From positions 1,054,001 through 1,118,000 of the forward strand of contig NZ_FO082820.1 of NCBI RefSeq assembly GCF_000967425.1: DNA of 64,000 bases, given 5' to 3'. Positions 7,919 through 17,351 of this stretch are shown piece by piece. The notes beneath the pieces are model-generated. The model was not told the DNA's origin. It worked only from the letters and a program-made list of their open reading frames with translations, and ran no database searches. How positions within the stretch are numbered: the first letter of the stretch is position 1; every line of letters starts with the position of its first letter. Made by a program: the position numbers and the translations under genes. Source of the DNA: Pseudorhizobium banfieldiae (lineage in GTDB: Bacteria > Pseudomonadota > Alphaproteobacteria > Rhizobiales > Rhizobiaceae).

Positions 7919-10021
7919 TTACGCCGCCTTGTTCCGGGCCGAGCTCGCCAATGCCGTGGGCTCGATCCTGAAATGACCCACAGCGGCATTGAGCGCGTCA
8001 GTCTCACTGAAGACCGTGTGCACCGCCGCGCTGGCTTCCTCGACCATCGCGGCATTTTGCTGGGTCACCTGGTCCATCTGATTGACCGCCGAGTTGATCT
8101 GCTGCAGGCCGACCGACTGCTCCTGCGAGGAAGAAACCATCGCCTTGATGTTGTCATTGATCTTCATGACATGCTGCCCGATCTTCTGCAGCGCCTCGCC
8201 GGTGCGGGAGACGAGGGTGACGCCGGAGCGGACGTGCCCGCCGGAGCGATCCAGCAAAGACTTGATCTCGGTCGCTGCACTCGCGGAGCGTTGAGCAAGC
8301 TCGCGCACCTCTTGTGCCACGACGGCGAAGCCCTTGCCCGCCTCACCGGCCCGGGCGGCCTCAACACCAGCGTTTAGCGCAAGCAGGTTGGTTTGGAAGG
8401 CGATCTCGTCGATGACGCTGATGATCTGGGTGACCTGGTTCGAGGAGGTTTCGATCTCGCCCATCGCCCTGGCCGCCTCGTCGAGGATCTGTCCTGATTG
8501 TTCAGCAACCGTGGAAGCTTCTCCGACCATGCGGCTGATGTCTTCTGCCCTCTCGTGACCTGCCCTGACGGTGGCTGTGATCTGGTCGAGTGCTGCCGCA
8601 GTCTCTTCAAGCGCCGCGGCCTGCTGCTCAGTTCGCTTGGAAAGGTCTTCCGTAGAATGGCGCAGCTCCGCGGTCCCTTGTGCGATCGTCTGTGAACTTC
8701 CCGCAATGGAGCTGAGCGCGGAGGCAAGGCTCTCTACAGACGTGTTAAAGTCCTCCCGCAGGATCGCAAGCGACCCCGGCATGTCCTGGCTGATGCGAAC
8801 CGAAAGATCACCGTCCGCCAGATGCTTGAGTGCCTTGCCCAGCGCGTCGACCGCGGCCTGCAGATGGCGCGCCTGTTCAGCTTTCTCGGCGTCGGTGCGG
8901 GCGCGCTCCTGCTCTGAACTTTCCCGCGTTTCCTCTGCCTGCTGTTCGAGTTCGATGTTGCGCAGCGCCGACGTACGGAAGACCTCGACAGCCTGCGCCA
9001 TCGAACCGACCTCGTCGGCGCGGCCGAGGTAGGGAACCTCCCGTTGAAGGTCACCCCTCGAGAGTAGTGCCATGTAGTCGGTCATGCGCGCCAGCGGCCG
9101 GTAGACGAGCGGCCGGCTGATGAACGCAATCACCGCGGCAATCGCGAGCATAAGAAGAAACACGGCTGCCGCGGCCCACTGTCCGGTAGCAGCGATGGCG
9201 TTATAGTTTGTGCGGTCAACCGCCACGACGGCAAGACCTATCGTTTCGCCTGAGAAATCCTCAACAGGGAAGACAAGGCTTGCGAAGGCTCCGCCTGTTT
9301 CCGGCATGGTCTCGAAAACGGTCCGCTGGCCAGCCAGGTCTTGGAGATCCAGGACCTTGGCCGGATCGAGATCCGCCTGGAAGGTCGTGCCGATTGCCTG
9401 AAGCTCGGTGCCGCTTCCAGCAAAGATCGCAGCAGGATGGCCGGTCCGCCTTGTGAACTTCTCTACGAAACCCTTGTGCAGGCTGAGTCCGAACTCCACG
9501 GATCCGAGGTGAGAACCGTCCTTGACGATGGGAGCGAGACCTCGCACGCCGATCCCGGCCTTGCCGCCTTCGAGGCCACCGAGCTTCTGCACGGACGTGT
9601 TGACCTGAACGACGGTCTTCCGGAAGCTGGCAAGATCATCGCCAAAGGCTTCGGGGTCGTGAACTCGGAAGAAGGAGATGGCGGGAGGCGTATGGTACTG
9701 AAACTGGCGAACGTCGTAACCTTCCTTCAGAGCTTTGAACGCACCAGAGAACTCCTTTTCAAGGATATCTCTGTTCCCGCTGGCCATGGCGTCCTTGCTT
9801 ACCTGCTGCTCGGCAACCAAGACGGCGAGCATGGTCGCAGACTGTTGGGAGGCGGCGAGTTCAGAGCGGAACTCATTCTCCACGGCGGCAAGCTTGTCCT
9901 CCATCGCCTGCGAAACAAAGTTGGTACATAGGGTGTAAACGGTGCCGGCAACCGCGACCGCCGATATCAAGGCTCCACCAAAGAGAAGCCCGTTGAACTT
10001 GGTGCTGATAAGCAGTCTCAA
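7919..10021 (-). CDS. Methyl-accepting chemotaxis protein with large periplasmic sensor
   Basis: The gene encodes 700 residues from a TTG at 10021, chosen because AGAAGGAGA lies 6-12 bases upstream; the frame extends 57 codons further to an ATG, but that part looks non-coding. In order: a membrane helix at about 8-30, a periplasmic double-Cache (dCache_3-like) domain to about 280 with FFRVHDPEAFGDDLASFRK and GIGVRGLAPIVKDGSHLGSV, a second helix at 283-302, one HAMP and a second HAMP-like segment at 393-443, and the signalling hairpin with IDEIAFQTNLLALNAGVEAA at about 537-556. It would relay ligand binding to CheA/CheW. No che genes are nearby, so it is an orphan receptor; the ligand is unknown. 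Confidence 0.93.
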   Translation of the reverse strand: MRLLISTKFNGLLFGGALISAVAVAGTVYTLCTNFVSQAMEDKLAAVENEFRSELAASQQSATMLAVLVAEQQVSKDAMASGNRDILEKEFSGAFKALKEGYDVRQFQYHTPPAISFFRVHDPEAFGDDLASFRKTVVQVNTSVQKLGGLEGGKAGIGVRGLAPIVKDGSHLGSVEFGLSLHKGFVEKFTRRTGHPAAIFAGSGTELQAIGTTFQADLDPAKVLDLQDLAGQRTVFETMPETGGAFASLVFPVEDFSGETIGLAVVAVDRTNYNAIAATGQWAAAAVFLLMLAIAAVIAFISRPLVYRPLARMTDYMALLSRGDLQREVPYLGRADEVGSMAQAVEVFRTSALRNIELEQQAEETRESSEQERARTDAEKAEQARHLQAAVDALGKALKHLADGDLSVRISQDMPGSLAILREDFNTSVESLASALSSIAGSSQTIAQGTAELRHSTEDLSKRTEQQAAALEETAAALDQITATVRAGHERAEDISRMVGEASTVAEQSGQILDEAARAMGEIETSSNQVTQIISVIDEIAFQTNLLALNAGVEAARAGEAGKGFAVVAQEVRELAQRSASAATEIKSLLDRSGGHVRSGVTLVSRTGEALQKIGQHVMKINDNIKAMVSSSQEQSVGLQQINSAVNQMDQVTQQNAAMVEEASAAVHTVFSETDALNAAVGHFRIEPTALASSARNKAA

Positions 10022-10406
10022 AATATGTCTCCTTCTGCCTCGACCCCCGATGGCAGCATTTGTGAAGATAAAGACCCATGAGCTCGCTCTCGATGAGTGA
10101 TGATCGCGGTCGAGCGCATTATCCCGGGCACGCCAACTGCGACCGACCGGAGACAAATCATAGGTTGCAGGAATAATGGTAAAGATATTCAAAAAGCCCT
10201 ATGTGTTGGGGTGCCCCTAAGGATTGGGAGGGAACCGGCGCCGGGCATTTCTCTGCTCCGCGGCGGCCTGCCACCTCATATGCCTCGTGGAAGCGGGAGG
10301 GAGTGTCGATCGCCAGACTTTCGAGCGTCAAGCCCCTGCATAAAGCCGTGGCTGCTGCGCAGTCGGAACAAAAGCCTGCTCCTGCCGTTGTCGGCGACAT
10401 CCTCAC
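10022..10406. other. 385-bp divergent intergenic region
   Basis: This lies between the chemoreceptor start and the flippase-like gene. It should carry both promoters, but none is obvious by eye. A 69-codon plus-strand frame (10201-10410) ends in a GTGA overlap with the next gene start; its composition is not convincing and it has no good ribosome site, so I do not call it a gene. Confidence 0.4.
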
Positions 10407-11372
10407 GTGAGCCGGTTCATGAAGCGCAAAACGATACTGACCTACGGTACCCTCGTCCTGGGTCTCGGCCTCGCAGGTTATCTCCTCTGGAACATCTTCA
10501 GCGAATACACCTGGTCGGATATCGTCCAGTCCGTGTCGGAGATCCCGACGGCCAATCTTCTTGCCGCACTCGGCTACTGTGCCGCATCCTATGTCTGCCT
10601 TACCGGCTTCGACTGGGCCGGCGTGCGATACGTCAAGAACGATCTTGCCTATCCAAAGATCGCGCTTGCCTCCTTCGTCAGCCTCTCCATTGGCCAGAGC
10701 GTCGGACTTGCTGGCTTGAGCAGCGGCGGCCTTCGGTATCGCTACTATGCCCACTGGGGAATGAACACCGAGGATGTTGCGAAGATCGTGCTGCTTTCCG
10801 GCGTCACCGTCGGCATCGGCCTTGCCATGCTTACGGGCATCGTCATGATCATCAATCCGGCGGATGGCGCGGAAGTCCTGCGGGTTAACGAGGCGACCGT
10901 TCTTGCGATCGGCGTCGCATGTCTTGCGACAGTCGCCGGCTATCTCGCTCTTGCGAAGTTCGTGAGGGCACCAGTCCGCATCCGCAAGTGGACGTTCCAG
11001 ATGCCGCCGCTGCGTCTGGCTCTTGCCCAGGTGGTGATCGGAACGGTTAATTTCGCGCTGGTTGCCGCAGCGCTGCGAGAGGTGATGGCTGCCGCGTCCG
11101 ACGTCAGCTATCTGAAGGCGGCGACTGCCTACGTGCTGGCGAATGTCGCAATCATCGTGACCCACGCTCCGGGGGGCCTCGGCGTGCTTGAGGCGACAGT
11201 CCGCCATGTCATGGGGGATCAGGCGTCGATCGGATCGCTTGTGGCCTTCAGGGTGATCTACTTCTTCATACCGCTGGCGATCGGCATCCCCGTCGCGCTG
11301 GTCACCGAAGCGATCTTTCGTGCCCGCAAGGCATCGGCGGCCTCCCTGCCGAAGGCCGGCAAGGCAGCCTGA
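10407..11372 (+). CDS. Lysylphosphatidylglycerol synthase TM-region / UPF0104 family membrane protein
   Basis: The gene encodes 321 residues from GTG at 10407, or 317 from ATG at 10419 (MKRKTILTYGTLVLG); neither has a strong ribosome site, so the start is open. About eight hydrophobic helices can be seen, with the motifs SLSIGQSVGLAGLSSGGLRY near residue 90 and VTHAPGGLGVLEATV near 250, which are typical of the UPF0104 / MprF N-terminal flippase-like region. The C-terminal aminoacyl transferase domain of true MprF is absent, so lysyl-PG synthesis is not implied. A role in lipid translocation is inference. Confidence 0.82.
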   Translation: MSRFMKRKTILTYGTLVLGLGLAGYLLWNIFSEYTWSDIVQSVSEIPTANLLAALGYCAASYVCLTGFDWAGVRYVKNDLAYPKIALASFVSLSIGQSVGLAGLSSGGLRYRYYAHWGMNTEDVAKIVLLSGVTVGIGLAMLTGIVMIINPADGAEVLRVNEATVLAIGVACLATVAGYLALAKFVRAPVRIRKWTFQMPPLRLALAQVVIGTVNFALVAAALREVMAAASDVSYLKAATAYVLANVAIIVTHAPGGLGVLEATVRHVMGDQASIGSLVAFRVIYFFIPLAIGIPVALVTEAIFRARKASAASLPKAGKAA

Positions 11373-11387
11373 CCGCCGCCGAATTTC

Positions 11388-11963
11388 CTAGTCTGCTTGC
11401 GGCTCGGCGGGCTCCACGGCCCTCTGGGGGCGCTCCGAAGGATCGCGGCCGATCTCGGATCTCAGCGACGCGAGATCGATGAAATGGTCGGACTGGCGGC
11501 GCAGGTCGTCTGCGATCATCGGCGGTTGCGTCGCCATCGTCGACACGACGGAGACCTTGCGACCCCTGCGCTGCAGGGCCTCCACCAGCGTCGTGAAGTC
11601 GCCGTCACCGGAGAAGATCACGAGATGGTCGACCGTCTCCGATTGCTCCATGGCATCGATGGCAAGCTCTATGTCCATGTTGCCCTTGATCTTCCGGCGG
11701 CCCATGGAGTCGGTGAATTCCTTTGCCGGCTTGGTGATGACCTTGTAGCCGTTGTAGTCGAGCCAATCGATCAGCGGCCGGATGGAGGAGTATTCCTGGT
11801 CCTCGATGAGGGCGGTGTAATAATAGGCCCGCAGGAGATATCCGCGCTTCTGGAAGGCTTTCAGCAGCTTGCGATAGTCGATGTCGAAGCCGAGGCTCTT
11901 GGAAGCAGCGTAGAGATTTGCACCATCAATGAAGAGTGCAATCTTCTCTCTGGGGTCAAACAT
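11388..11963 (-). CDS. NYN domain protein (LabA/DUF88, PIN-like nuclease fold)
   Basis: The gene encodes 191 residues. KIALFIDGANLYAASKSLGF at residues 7-26 gives the first conserved Asp of the NYN fold; KGNMDIELAIDAME (about 94-107) and VIFSGDGDFTTLVEALQRRG (about 114-133) give the others. The four acidic residues match a PIN-like metal-dependent RNase site. The C-terminal 30 residues are polar and charged (DPSERPQRAVEPAEPQAD), probably disordered. Its target is unknown; the family is linked to RNA turnover. It is convergent with the flippase-like gene (15-bp gap) and divergent from rpoZ, as in related rhizobial genomes. Confidence 0.9.
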   Translation of the reverse strand: MFDPREKIALFIDGANLYAASKSLGFDIDYRKLLKAFQKRGYLLRAYYYTALIEDQEYSSIRPLIDWLDYNGYKVITKPAKEFTDSMGRRKIKGNMDIELAIDAMEQSETVDHLVIFSGDGDFTTLVEALQRRGRKVSVVSTMATQPPMIADDLRRQSDHFIDLASLRSEIGRDPSERPQRAVEPAEPQAD

Positions 11964-12246
11964 TTTTCCTCCATCCCGTTTTATTATTGCCTGCTTATGC
12001 AGGTTACATCGCTCCGCCTCGCTCGACCGTGCGATGGATCAACATCCCGGTAAATTACCAATCGTTGATGTATGCGCATTTATGTCACGATTCGCATTTC
12101 TCCAAGAACTTTAAGGGGTAAAACCCTGCACTGCGGCTCGATGGAGGCGACGTGACGGCTTGCTGATCAGGAAAAACTTGAATTCGACCGTCAATCCCTG
12201 TATCGGGCGTCTGAATTCCCGAGATAACGACCGCAAAGGACAGGCA

Positions 12247-12660
12247 ATGGCCCGTGTCACCGTAGAAGATTGCATCGATAAAGTCGACAACCGCTTTGAG
12301 CTCGTGCTTCTGGCCAGCCATCGTGCACGTCAGATCTCCCAGGGTGCGTCGATCACGGTGGACCGCGACAACGACAAGAACCCTGTCGTTGCGTTGCGCG
12401 AGATCGCCGACGAGACCCTGTCGCCGGATGATCTCAAGGAAGATCTCATCCACTCCCTGCAGAAGCATGTCGAGGTGGACGAGCCCGAGCCCGATCCGTC
12501 ATCGCTGCTCGCCACCAATGCAGGCGCAGTGACGGCAGCTGATCGCGGCGAGGAAGAGGAAGACCTGCCCGAAGCCGTAACCTTCGACCAGATGTCGGAG
12601 GAGGAACTTCTTGCCGGCATCGAGGGGCTTGTTCCGCCGGAAAAGAGCGACGATTACTAA
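12247..12660 (+). CDS. rpoZ: RNA polymerase omega subunit
   Basis: The gene encodes 137 residues. The N-terminus [20 protein letters not shown] is the omega signature; residues 8-60 form the conserved domain that clamps the beta-prime C-terminus. The Glu/Asp-rich tail ([13 protein letters not shown]) is longer than in E. coli but usual in alphaproteobacteria. AAAGGA lies 7 bases upstream of the ATG. rsh follows 107 bp downstream; in E. coli the spoT gene is also next to rpoZ, and omega contributes to the ppGpp site on RNA polymerase. A good terminator separates the two here. Confidence 0.96.
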   Translation: MARVTVEDCIDKVDNRFELVLLASHRARQISQGASITVDRDNDKNPVVALREIADETLSPDDLKEDLIHSLQKHVEVDEPEPDPSSLLATNAGAVTAADRGEEEEDLPEAVTFDQMSEEELLAGIEGLVPPEKSDDY

Positions 12661-12706
12661 TCGTTCATCTTCTGGCCTCAAAGAAGACTATCTGCATTAA
12701 GATGGC

Positions 12707-12738
12707 CGCGCCGGCTTCAACCCCCGGCGCGCCTTTTT
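12707..12738 (+). terminator. Intrinsic terminator after rpoZ
   Basis: The stem CGCGCCGG (12707-12714) pairs with CCGGCGCG (12724-12731) around a 9-nt loop and is followed by CC then TTTTT and, after CG, a second TTTTT. It ends 30 bp before the rsh start, so the rsh promoter must overlap the end of this element or rsh depends on read-through. Confidence 0.85.
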
Positions 12739-12767
12739 CGTTTTTCTAGTCTAGGATCGTTTCCGGC

Positions 12768-14981
12768 ATGATGCGGCAATATGAGCTTGTTGAGCGGGTT
12801 CAGAAGTACAAGCCCGATGCCAACGAAGCTCTGCTCAACAAGGCCTATGTCTACGCCATGCAGAAGCATGGTCAGCAGAGGCGGGCCAGCGGCGACCCCT
12901 ATATCTCCCACCCGCTGGAAGTCGCGGCGATCCTGACGGACATGCATCTCGATGAGTCGACCATCGCGGTCGCGCTCCTGCACGACACGATCGAGGACAC
13001 GACGGCAACCCGCGCCGAGATCGACGAGCTTTTTGGCGAGGATATCGGCCGGCTGGTCGAGGGGCTGACCAAGCTCAAGCGGCTCGATCTCGTCACGAAG
13101 AAGGCCAAGCAGGCGGAGAACCTTCGCAAGCTGCTGCTTGCCATCTCAGACGACGTGCGCGTCCTGCTCGTCAAACTGGCCGACCGGCTCCACAACATGC
13201 GTACGCTGGAGCACATGAACCCGGAGAAGCGGGCGAGGATCTCCGAAGAGACCATGGACATCTATGCGCCGCTTGCCGGGCGCATGGGCATGCAGGATGT
13301 CCGCGACGAGCTGGAGGACCTCTCCTTCCGCTATCTCAACCCCGAAGCCTACGAGACGGTCACGAACCGCCTCGCGGAGCTTTCGACGCGCAACGAAGGA
13401 CTGATCAGCAAGATCGAGGATGAGCTTCGGGATCTCTTGGTCGCGAACGGTCTGACGGATGCCGTCGTGAAGGGACGCCAGAAGAAGCCGTACTCGGTCT
13501 TCCGAAAGATGCAGTCGAAGTCGCTGTCGTTCGAGCAGCTCTCCGACGTCTACGGCTTTCGCATCCTCGTCAGTGACATCCCCGCCTGCTATCGGGCGCT
13601 CGGTATCGTCCATACCCGCTGGCGCGTCGTTCCGGGCCGCTTCAAGGACTATATTTCGACCCCGAAGCAGAACGACTACCGTTCGATCCACACCACCATC
13701 GTCGGTCCCTCACGACAGCGCATCGAGCTGCAGATCCGCACCAGGCGCATGCACGAGATCGCCGAATACGGTATTGCGGCGCACGCTCTCTACAAGGACG
13801 GTGGCGCCAATGAACTCCTCTCCAAGGAATCCAACGCCTATTCCTGGCTGAGACACACGATCGAGGCGCTGTCGGAGGGCGACAATCCGGAGGAATTCCT
13901 CGAGCACACGAAGCTCGAGCTGTTCCAGGACCAGGTCTTCTGCTTCACGCCGAAGGGCAAGCTGATCGCCCTGCCGCGCGGCGCGACCCCGATCGATTTC
14001 GCCTATGCCGTGCATACGAACATCGGCGATACCACGGTTGGGGCCAAGATCAACGGACGGATCATGCCGCTCGTCACCCGGTTGAACAATGGCGACGAGG
14101 TGGAGATCATCCGCTCCGGCGTACAGGTGCCGCCGGCGGCTTGGGAGGAGATCGTCGTCACCGGAAAGGCCCGCGCAGCCATCCGCCGTGCGACCCGCAT
14201 GGCCATCCGCAAGCAGTATGCCGGCCTTGGCTATCGGATCCTCGAACGCACCTTCGAACGCGCCGGCAAAATCTTCTCGCGCGAGAGCCTGAAACCCGCG
14301 CTTCATCGCCTTGGCCAGAAGGACGTGGAGGACGCCATTGCGGCAGTCGGCCGCGGCGAGCTTTCGTCGCTCGACGTGATGCGCGCGGTTTATCCGGATT
14401 ACAAGGACGAACGCGTCACCGTGAAGCCTTCGACCGACGAAGGCTGGTTCAATGTCCGCAGCGTCTCCGGAATGATGTTCCGTGTTCCCGGCCGCTCGGC
14501 GGAGGAAGCCGGAGCCGAAGGTCAAGACCGCTCGCCGGTTCCCATCCGCGGGCTCTCCAGCAGCATGCACGTTAAGTTTGCGCCGAGCGGAGCGGTGCCG
14601 GGCGACCGCATCGTCGGCATTATGGAAGAGGGAAGCGGGATAACAATCTATCCCATCCAGGCGCCGGCACTGCAGCACTTCGACGATCAGCCGGAGCGCT
14701 GGATCGATGTGCGCTGGGACCTCGATGACAGCAACAAGTCGCGCTTTGCAGCCCGGATCTTCATGAACGCGCTGAATGAGCCCGGCACTCTAGCCACGGT
14801 CGCACAAACCATCGCCGGGCTCGACATCAATATCCGCAACCTCGACATGGGACGGGTTGCCGCCGACTTCTCCGAGATCGTTCTTGATGTCGAGGTCTGG
14901 GATCTTCGCCAGCTCAACCAGTTGCTGACGCAGCTGAAGGACCTGGATTGCATCTCGACCGTCAAGCGTCTCTACGACTGA
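12768..14981 (+). CDS. rsh: Bifunctional (p)ppGpp synthetase/hydrolase (RelA/SpoT homologue)
   Basis: The gene encodes 737 residues. Domains in order: HD hydrolase (about 25-180; HPLEVAAIL and the HD pair of LLHDTIEDT at about residues 72-73), RelA synthetase (about 215-345; KGRQKKPYSVFRKMQSKS, YGFRILV, QNDYRSIHTT), TGS (about 385-445; DQVFCFTPKGKLIALPRGAT), helical region, and a C-terminal ACT domain (about 660-735). Both catalytic sites are intact, so one enzyme should make and degrade (p)ppGpp, as is usual in Rhizobiaceae with a single Rsh. The start is MM at 12768 or 12771. The ribosome site is weak. It governs starvation responses. Confidence 0.96.
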   Translation: MMRQYELVERVQKYKPDANEALLNKAYVYAMQKHGQQRRASGDPYISHPLEVAAILTDMHLDESTIAVALLHDTIEDTTATRAEIDELFGEDIGRLVEGLTKLKRLDLVTKKAKQAENLRKLLLAISDDVRVLLVKLADRLHNMRTLEHMNPEKRARISEETMDIYAPLAGRMGMQDVRDELEDLSFRYLNPEAYETVTNRLAELSTRNEGLISKIEDELRDLLVANGLTDAVVKGRQKKPYSVFRKMQSKSLSFEQLSDVYGFRILVSDIPACYRALGIVHTRWRVVPGRFKDYISTPKQNDYRSIHTTIVGPSRQRIELQIRTRRMHEIAEYGIAAHALYKDGGANELLSKESNAYSWLRHTIEALSEGDNPEEFLEHTKLELFQDQVFCFTPKGKLIALPRGATPIDFAYAVHTNIGDTTVGAKINGRIMPLVTRLNNGDEVEIIRSGVQVPPAAWEEIVVTGKARAAIRRATRMAIRKQYAGLGYRILERTFERAGKIFSRESLKPALHRLGQKDVEDAIAAVGRGELSSLDVMRAVYPDYKDERVTVKPSTDEGWFNVRSVSGMMFRVPGRSAEEAGAEGQDRSPVPIRGLSSSMHVKFAPSGAVPGDRIVGIMEEGSGITIYPIQAPALQHFDDQPERWIDVRWDLDDSNKSRFAARIFMNALNEPGTLATVAQTIAGLDINIRNLDMGRVAADFSEIVLDVEVWDLRQLNQLLTQLKDLDCISTVKRLYD

Positions 14982-15102
14982 TCGCCTGCAGTTCTTCCGG
15001 CATGCCGGGCGAGCAGGGCAGGCGCGCCATGTCTGCATTGGTGGAAACAGGCTCTGGCTCCTATATTATTGCGGTGCAGCATAAGTGGAAAGAGAGAAGC
15101 AG

Positions 15103-15255
15103 ATGTTTGGTTCAGTCCGGAAGATGGCTCGCGCACTGCGCGGCCCGACAATCGAAGAGCGGGAACTTGCCTACCTGAATGACTCGATCGATCGCGTGGA
15201 ACTGGAATATCGCCAGCGCCAGGTCGAGCGTGGCCTTTTCCGCAAGAGCTTCTAG
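15103..15255 (+). CDS. Small DUF3563-type protein
   Basis: The gene encodes 50 residues: MFGSVRKMARALRGP, then TIEERELAYLNDSIDRVELE, and a basic tail ending VERGLFRKSF. AAAGAGAGAAGCAG precedes the ATG. The pattern of a short amphipathic helix with a conserved LAYLNDSxDRxELE core and basic ends matches DUF3563, small proteins common in Rhizobiales and Burkholderiales. Function is unknown. It lies in the 417-bp gap between rsh and acpS, on the same strand, and has no neighbour that suggests a role. The rest of the gap holds no other gene that I can support. Confidence 0.8.
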   Translation: MFGSVRKMARALRGPTIEERELAYLNDSIDRVELEYRQRQVERGLFRKSF

Positions 15256-15398
15256 GGACGCCTCTAGGTCATCGTTGCGGTCGTTTTGCCCCGGAGGCAA
15301 TCCGAATGTGAGGACGCGCTTGACGCGGCCTTCCTCAATGCTCAATTCATGAGCGTGAAGCATCCGAAGACGCCGGGACCCTCCCGGAAGGAGGGGCC

Positions 15399-15803
15399 GT
15401 GATCATAGGTATGGGCAGTGACCTGATCGACATCCGTCGCATCGAGAAGTCGCTGGAACGCTTCGGCGAGCGCTTCACCCAGCGCTGCTTTACCGAAATC
15501 GAACGAACTAAATCCGACCGGCGACGCAATCGCGCGGCGTCCTATGCAAAGCGGTTTGCCGCAAAGGAAGCCTGTTCGAAGGCTCTCGGCACCGGTCTGG
15601 CGCAGGGCGTATTCTGGAAGGACATGGGCGTCGTGAACCTGCCGGGCGGAAAGCCGATCATGGCCCTGACGGGAGGTGCTGCCGCCATCCTCGCAGGCCT
15701 GACACCGCCCGGCCACGACGCCTTTGTTCACGTCACCATCACGGATGAATATCCCTATGCGCAGGCCTTTGTCGTCATCGAAGCCCGGCCGGCGACCGAT
15801 TGA
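15399..15803 (+). CDS. acpS: Holo-[acyl-carrier-protein] synthase
   Basis: The gene encodes 134 residues from GTG at 15399, preceded by a strong GGAAGGAGGGG site. AcpS moves 4'-phosphopantetheine from CoA to apo-ACP. The Mg-binding Asp is in [12 protein letters not shown] (residues 5-16), and the second metal ligand Glu is in [15 protein letters not shown] (about 52-66). Length is normal for the family. It begins the run acpS-lepB-rnc-era; lepB starts 76 bp downstream. Confidence 0.95.
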   Translation: MIIGMGSDLIDIRRIEKSLERFGERFTQRCFTEIERTKSDRRRNRAASYAKRFAAKEACSKALGTGLAQGVFWKDMGVVNLPGGKPIMALTGGAAAILAGLTPPGHDAFVHVTITDEYPYAQAFVVIEARPATD

Positions 15804-15879
15804 ACCATTGCCGCCGCTTGACGAAGGGGCTAGAGAATGCCGCACACCCGCACCAAGTGACTGAAGAGAAAGACCGCCA

Positions 15880-16626
15880 GTGTCCGACAGAGCCGACAAG
15901 AAGCAACAAAGCGCCCTCTGGGAAAACATCAAAGTCATCATCCAGGCGCTTTTGCTGGCGATGGTCATCCGGACCGTCTTCTTTCAGCCCTTCACCATTC
16001 CGTCGGGGTCGATGATGCCGACACTGCTCGTCGGTGACTACATCTTCGTCAATAAGTTCGCCTACGGCTATTCCAAGTATTCGCTGCCGTTTTCGCCGGA
16101 CCTCTTCGACGGCCGCATCTTCGGTAGCGAGCCTGACCGTGGCGACGTGATCGTCTTCCGCCTGCCGACGGACACGGATGTGGACTACATCAAGCGCGTC
16201 GTCGGCCTGCCGGGCGACCGTATCCAGGTGACGAACGGGGTTCTCCACATCAATGGAGAGGCGGTTCCGCGCCAGCCGAACGGTGGCTTCACCTCCGACT
16301 ACCGGCTCGATCCTGGTTCCGACGTCCCAATATTCCGCGAGACCCTGGATAATGGTGTAAGTTACGACACGCTGGACCAGGTGCCGAACTCGCGCGGTGA
16401 CGACACCCGGGAGTTCATTGTCCCTGAAGGCCACTACTTCTTCATGGGCGACAATCGCGACAACTCGCTGGACAGCCGCTTCGACGTCGGTTTCGTGCCG
16501 GCCGAGAACCTGATCGGCCGAGCCAGCGTCATCTTCTTCTCCGTCGGCAATGACACCTCTTTCCGAGAGTTCTGGAAGTGGCCGGCCAACATGCGCTGGG
16601 ATCGCCTCTTCAAGGGTGTCGAGTGA
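15880..16626 (+). CDS. lepB: Signal peptidase I
   Basis: The gene encodes 248 residues from GTG at 15880. One N-terminal membrane helix (about 17-36) anchors it. The catalytic Ser44 is in FTIPSGSMMPTLLVGD and the general base Lys105 in DYIKRVVGLPGDRI. Box E (FFMGDNRDNSLDSR) is present near residue 188. It removes signal peptides from exported proteins such as the porins at the left of this window. The stop is followed directly by the rnc ATG with no spacer, so the two are translationally linked. This is the classical lepB-rnc-era order. Confidence 0.96.
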   Translation: MSDRADKKQQSALWENIKVIIQALLLAMVIRTVFFQPFTIPSGSMMPTLLVGDYIFVNKFAYGYSKYSLPFSPDLFDGRIFGSEPDRGDVIVFRLPTDTDVDYIKRVVGLPGDRIQVTNGVLHINGEAVPRQPNGGFTSDYRLDPGSDVPIFRETLDNGVSYDTLDQVPNSRGDDTREFIVPEGHYFFMGDNRDNSLDSRFDVGFVPAENLIGRASVIFFSVGNDTSFREFWKWPANMRWDRLFKGVE

Positions 16627-17343
16627 ATGAAGGCGAAGGCGCTGTCGGCTGAGGACAGGTCGAAGCTCGAGGAACTGATCGGCCATCACTTCGCCGACAA
16701 GCAGCGGCTGGACCGGGCGCTGACGCATGCAAGCACCGGTTCGGCCAAGGTATCGAACTACGAGCGGCTCGAATTCCTGGGCGACCGGGTGCTCGGCCTG
16801 TGTGTTGCAGAGCTGCTGTTCCAGTCCTTCCCGGCGGCGGCCGAAGGAGAGCTGTCCGTCAGGCTCAACCAGCTCGTCAGTGCCGAAAGCTGCGCGCAGG
16901 TGGCCGATGAACTCGAGCTCCACCGCTACATCCGCACCGGCGCCGACGTGAAGAAGCTGACCGGCAAGCGGATGCTGAATGTTCGGGCCGACGTGGTGGA
17001 AAGCCTGATCGCCGCGCTTTATCTCGATGGCGGGCTGGAGGCTGCGCGGCAGTTCATCCTGCGCAACTGGACGGAGCGGGCGACACGTGCAGACGGTGCC
17101 AGGCGGGACGCCAAGACCGAATTGCAGGAATGGGCCCATGCGAATTTCGCCACCACGCCCTCCTACCGAGTCGAGGACCGCAGCGGACCGGATCACGATC
17201 CCCGCTTCACCGTCACTGTGGAAGTGAAGGGCGTGGCACCGGAGACCGGCGTCGACCGGTCCAAGCGTGCTGCCGAACAGGTGGCCGCCACGAAAATGCT
17301 TGAACGCGAAGGCGTATGGCAGAAGAATTCTGCCGAAGGTTGA
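16627..17343 (+). CDS. rnc: Ribonuclease III
   Basis: The gene encodes 238 residues. The RNase III signature NYERLEFLGDRVLGL spans residues 44-58, with metal-binding Glu and Asp. A second acidic site is in RADVVESLIAALYLDGG (near 119-135). The double-stranded RNA binding domain occupies the last 75 residues, from DAKTELQEWAH to RAAEQVAATKMLE. It cleaves rRNA precursors and double-stranded mRNA regions. The ATG abuts the lepB stop; no separate ribosome site is needed if the genes are coupled. Confidence 0.96.
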   Translation: MKAKALSAEDRSKLEELIGHHFADKQRLDRALTHASTGSAKVSNYERLEFLGDRVLGLCVAELLFQSFPAAAEGELSVRLNQLVSAESCAQVADELELHRYIRTGADVKKLTGKRMLNVRADVVESLIAALYLDGGLEAARQFILRNWTERATRADGARRDAKTELQEWAHANFATTPSYRVEDRSGPDHDPRFTVTVEVKGVAPETGVDRSKRAAEQVAATKMLEREGVWQKNSAEG

Positions 17344-17351
17344 TTGGAACC

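Noticed and set aside
10201..10410. A 69-codon plus-strand frame ending in a GTGA overlap with the flippase-like gene
   Set aside because: The overlap is attractive, but the residues (MCWGAPKDWEG...) do not look like a folded protein and no ribosome site precedes it. Left as a note in the intergenic entry.
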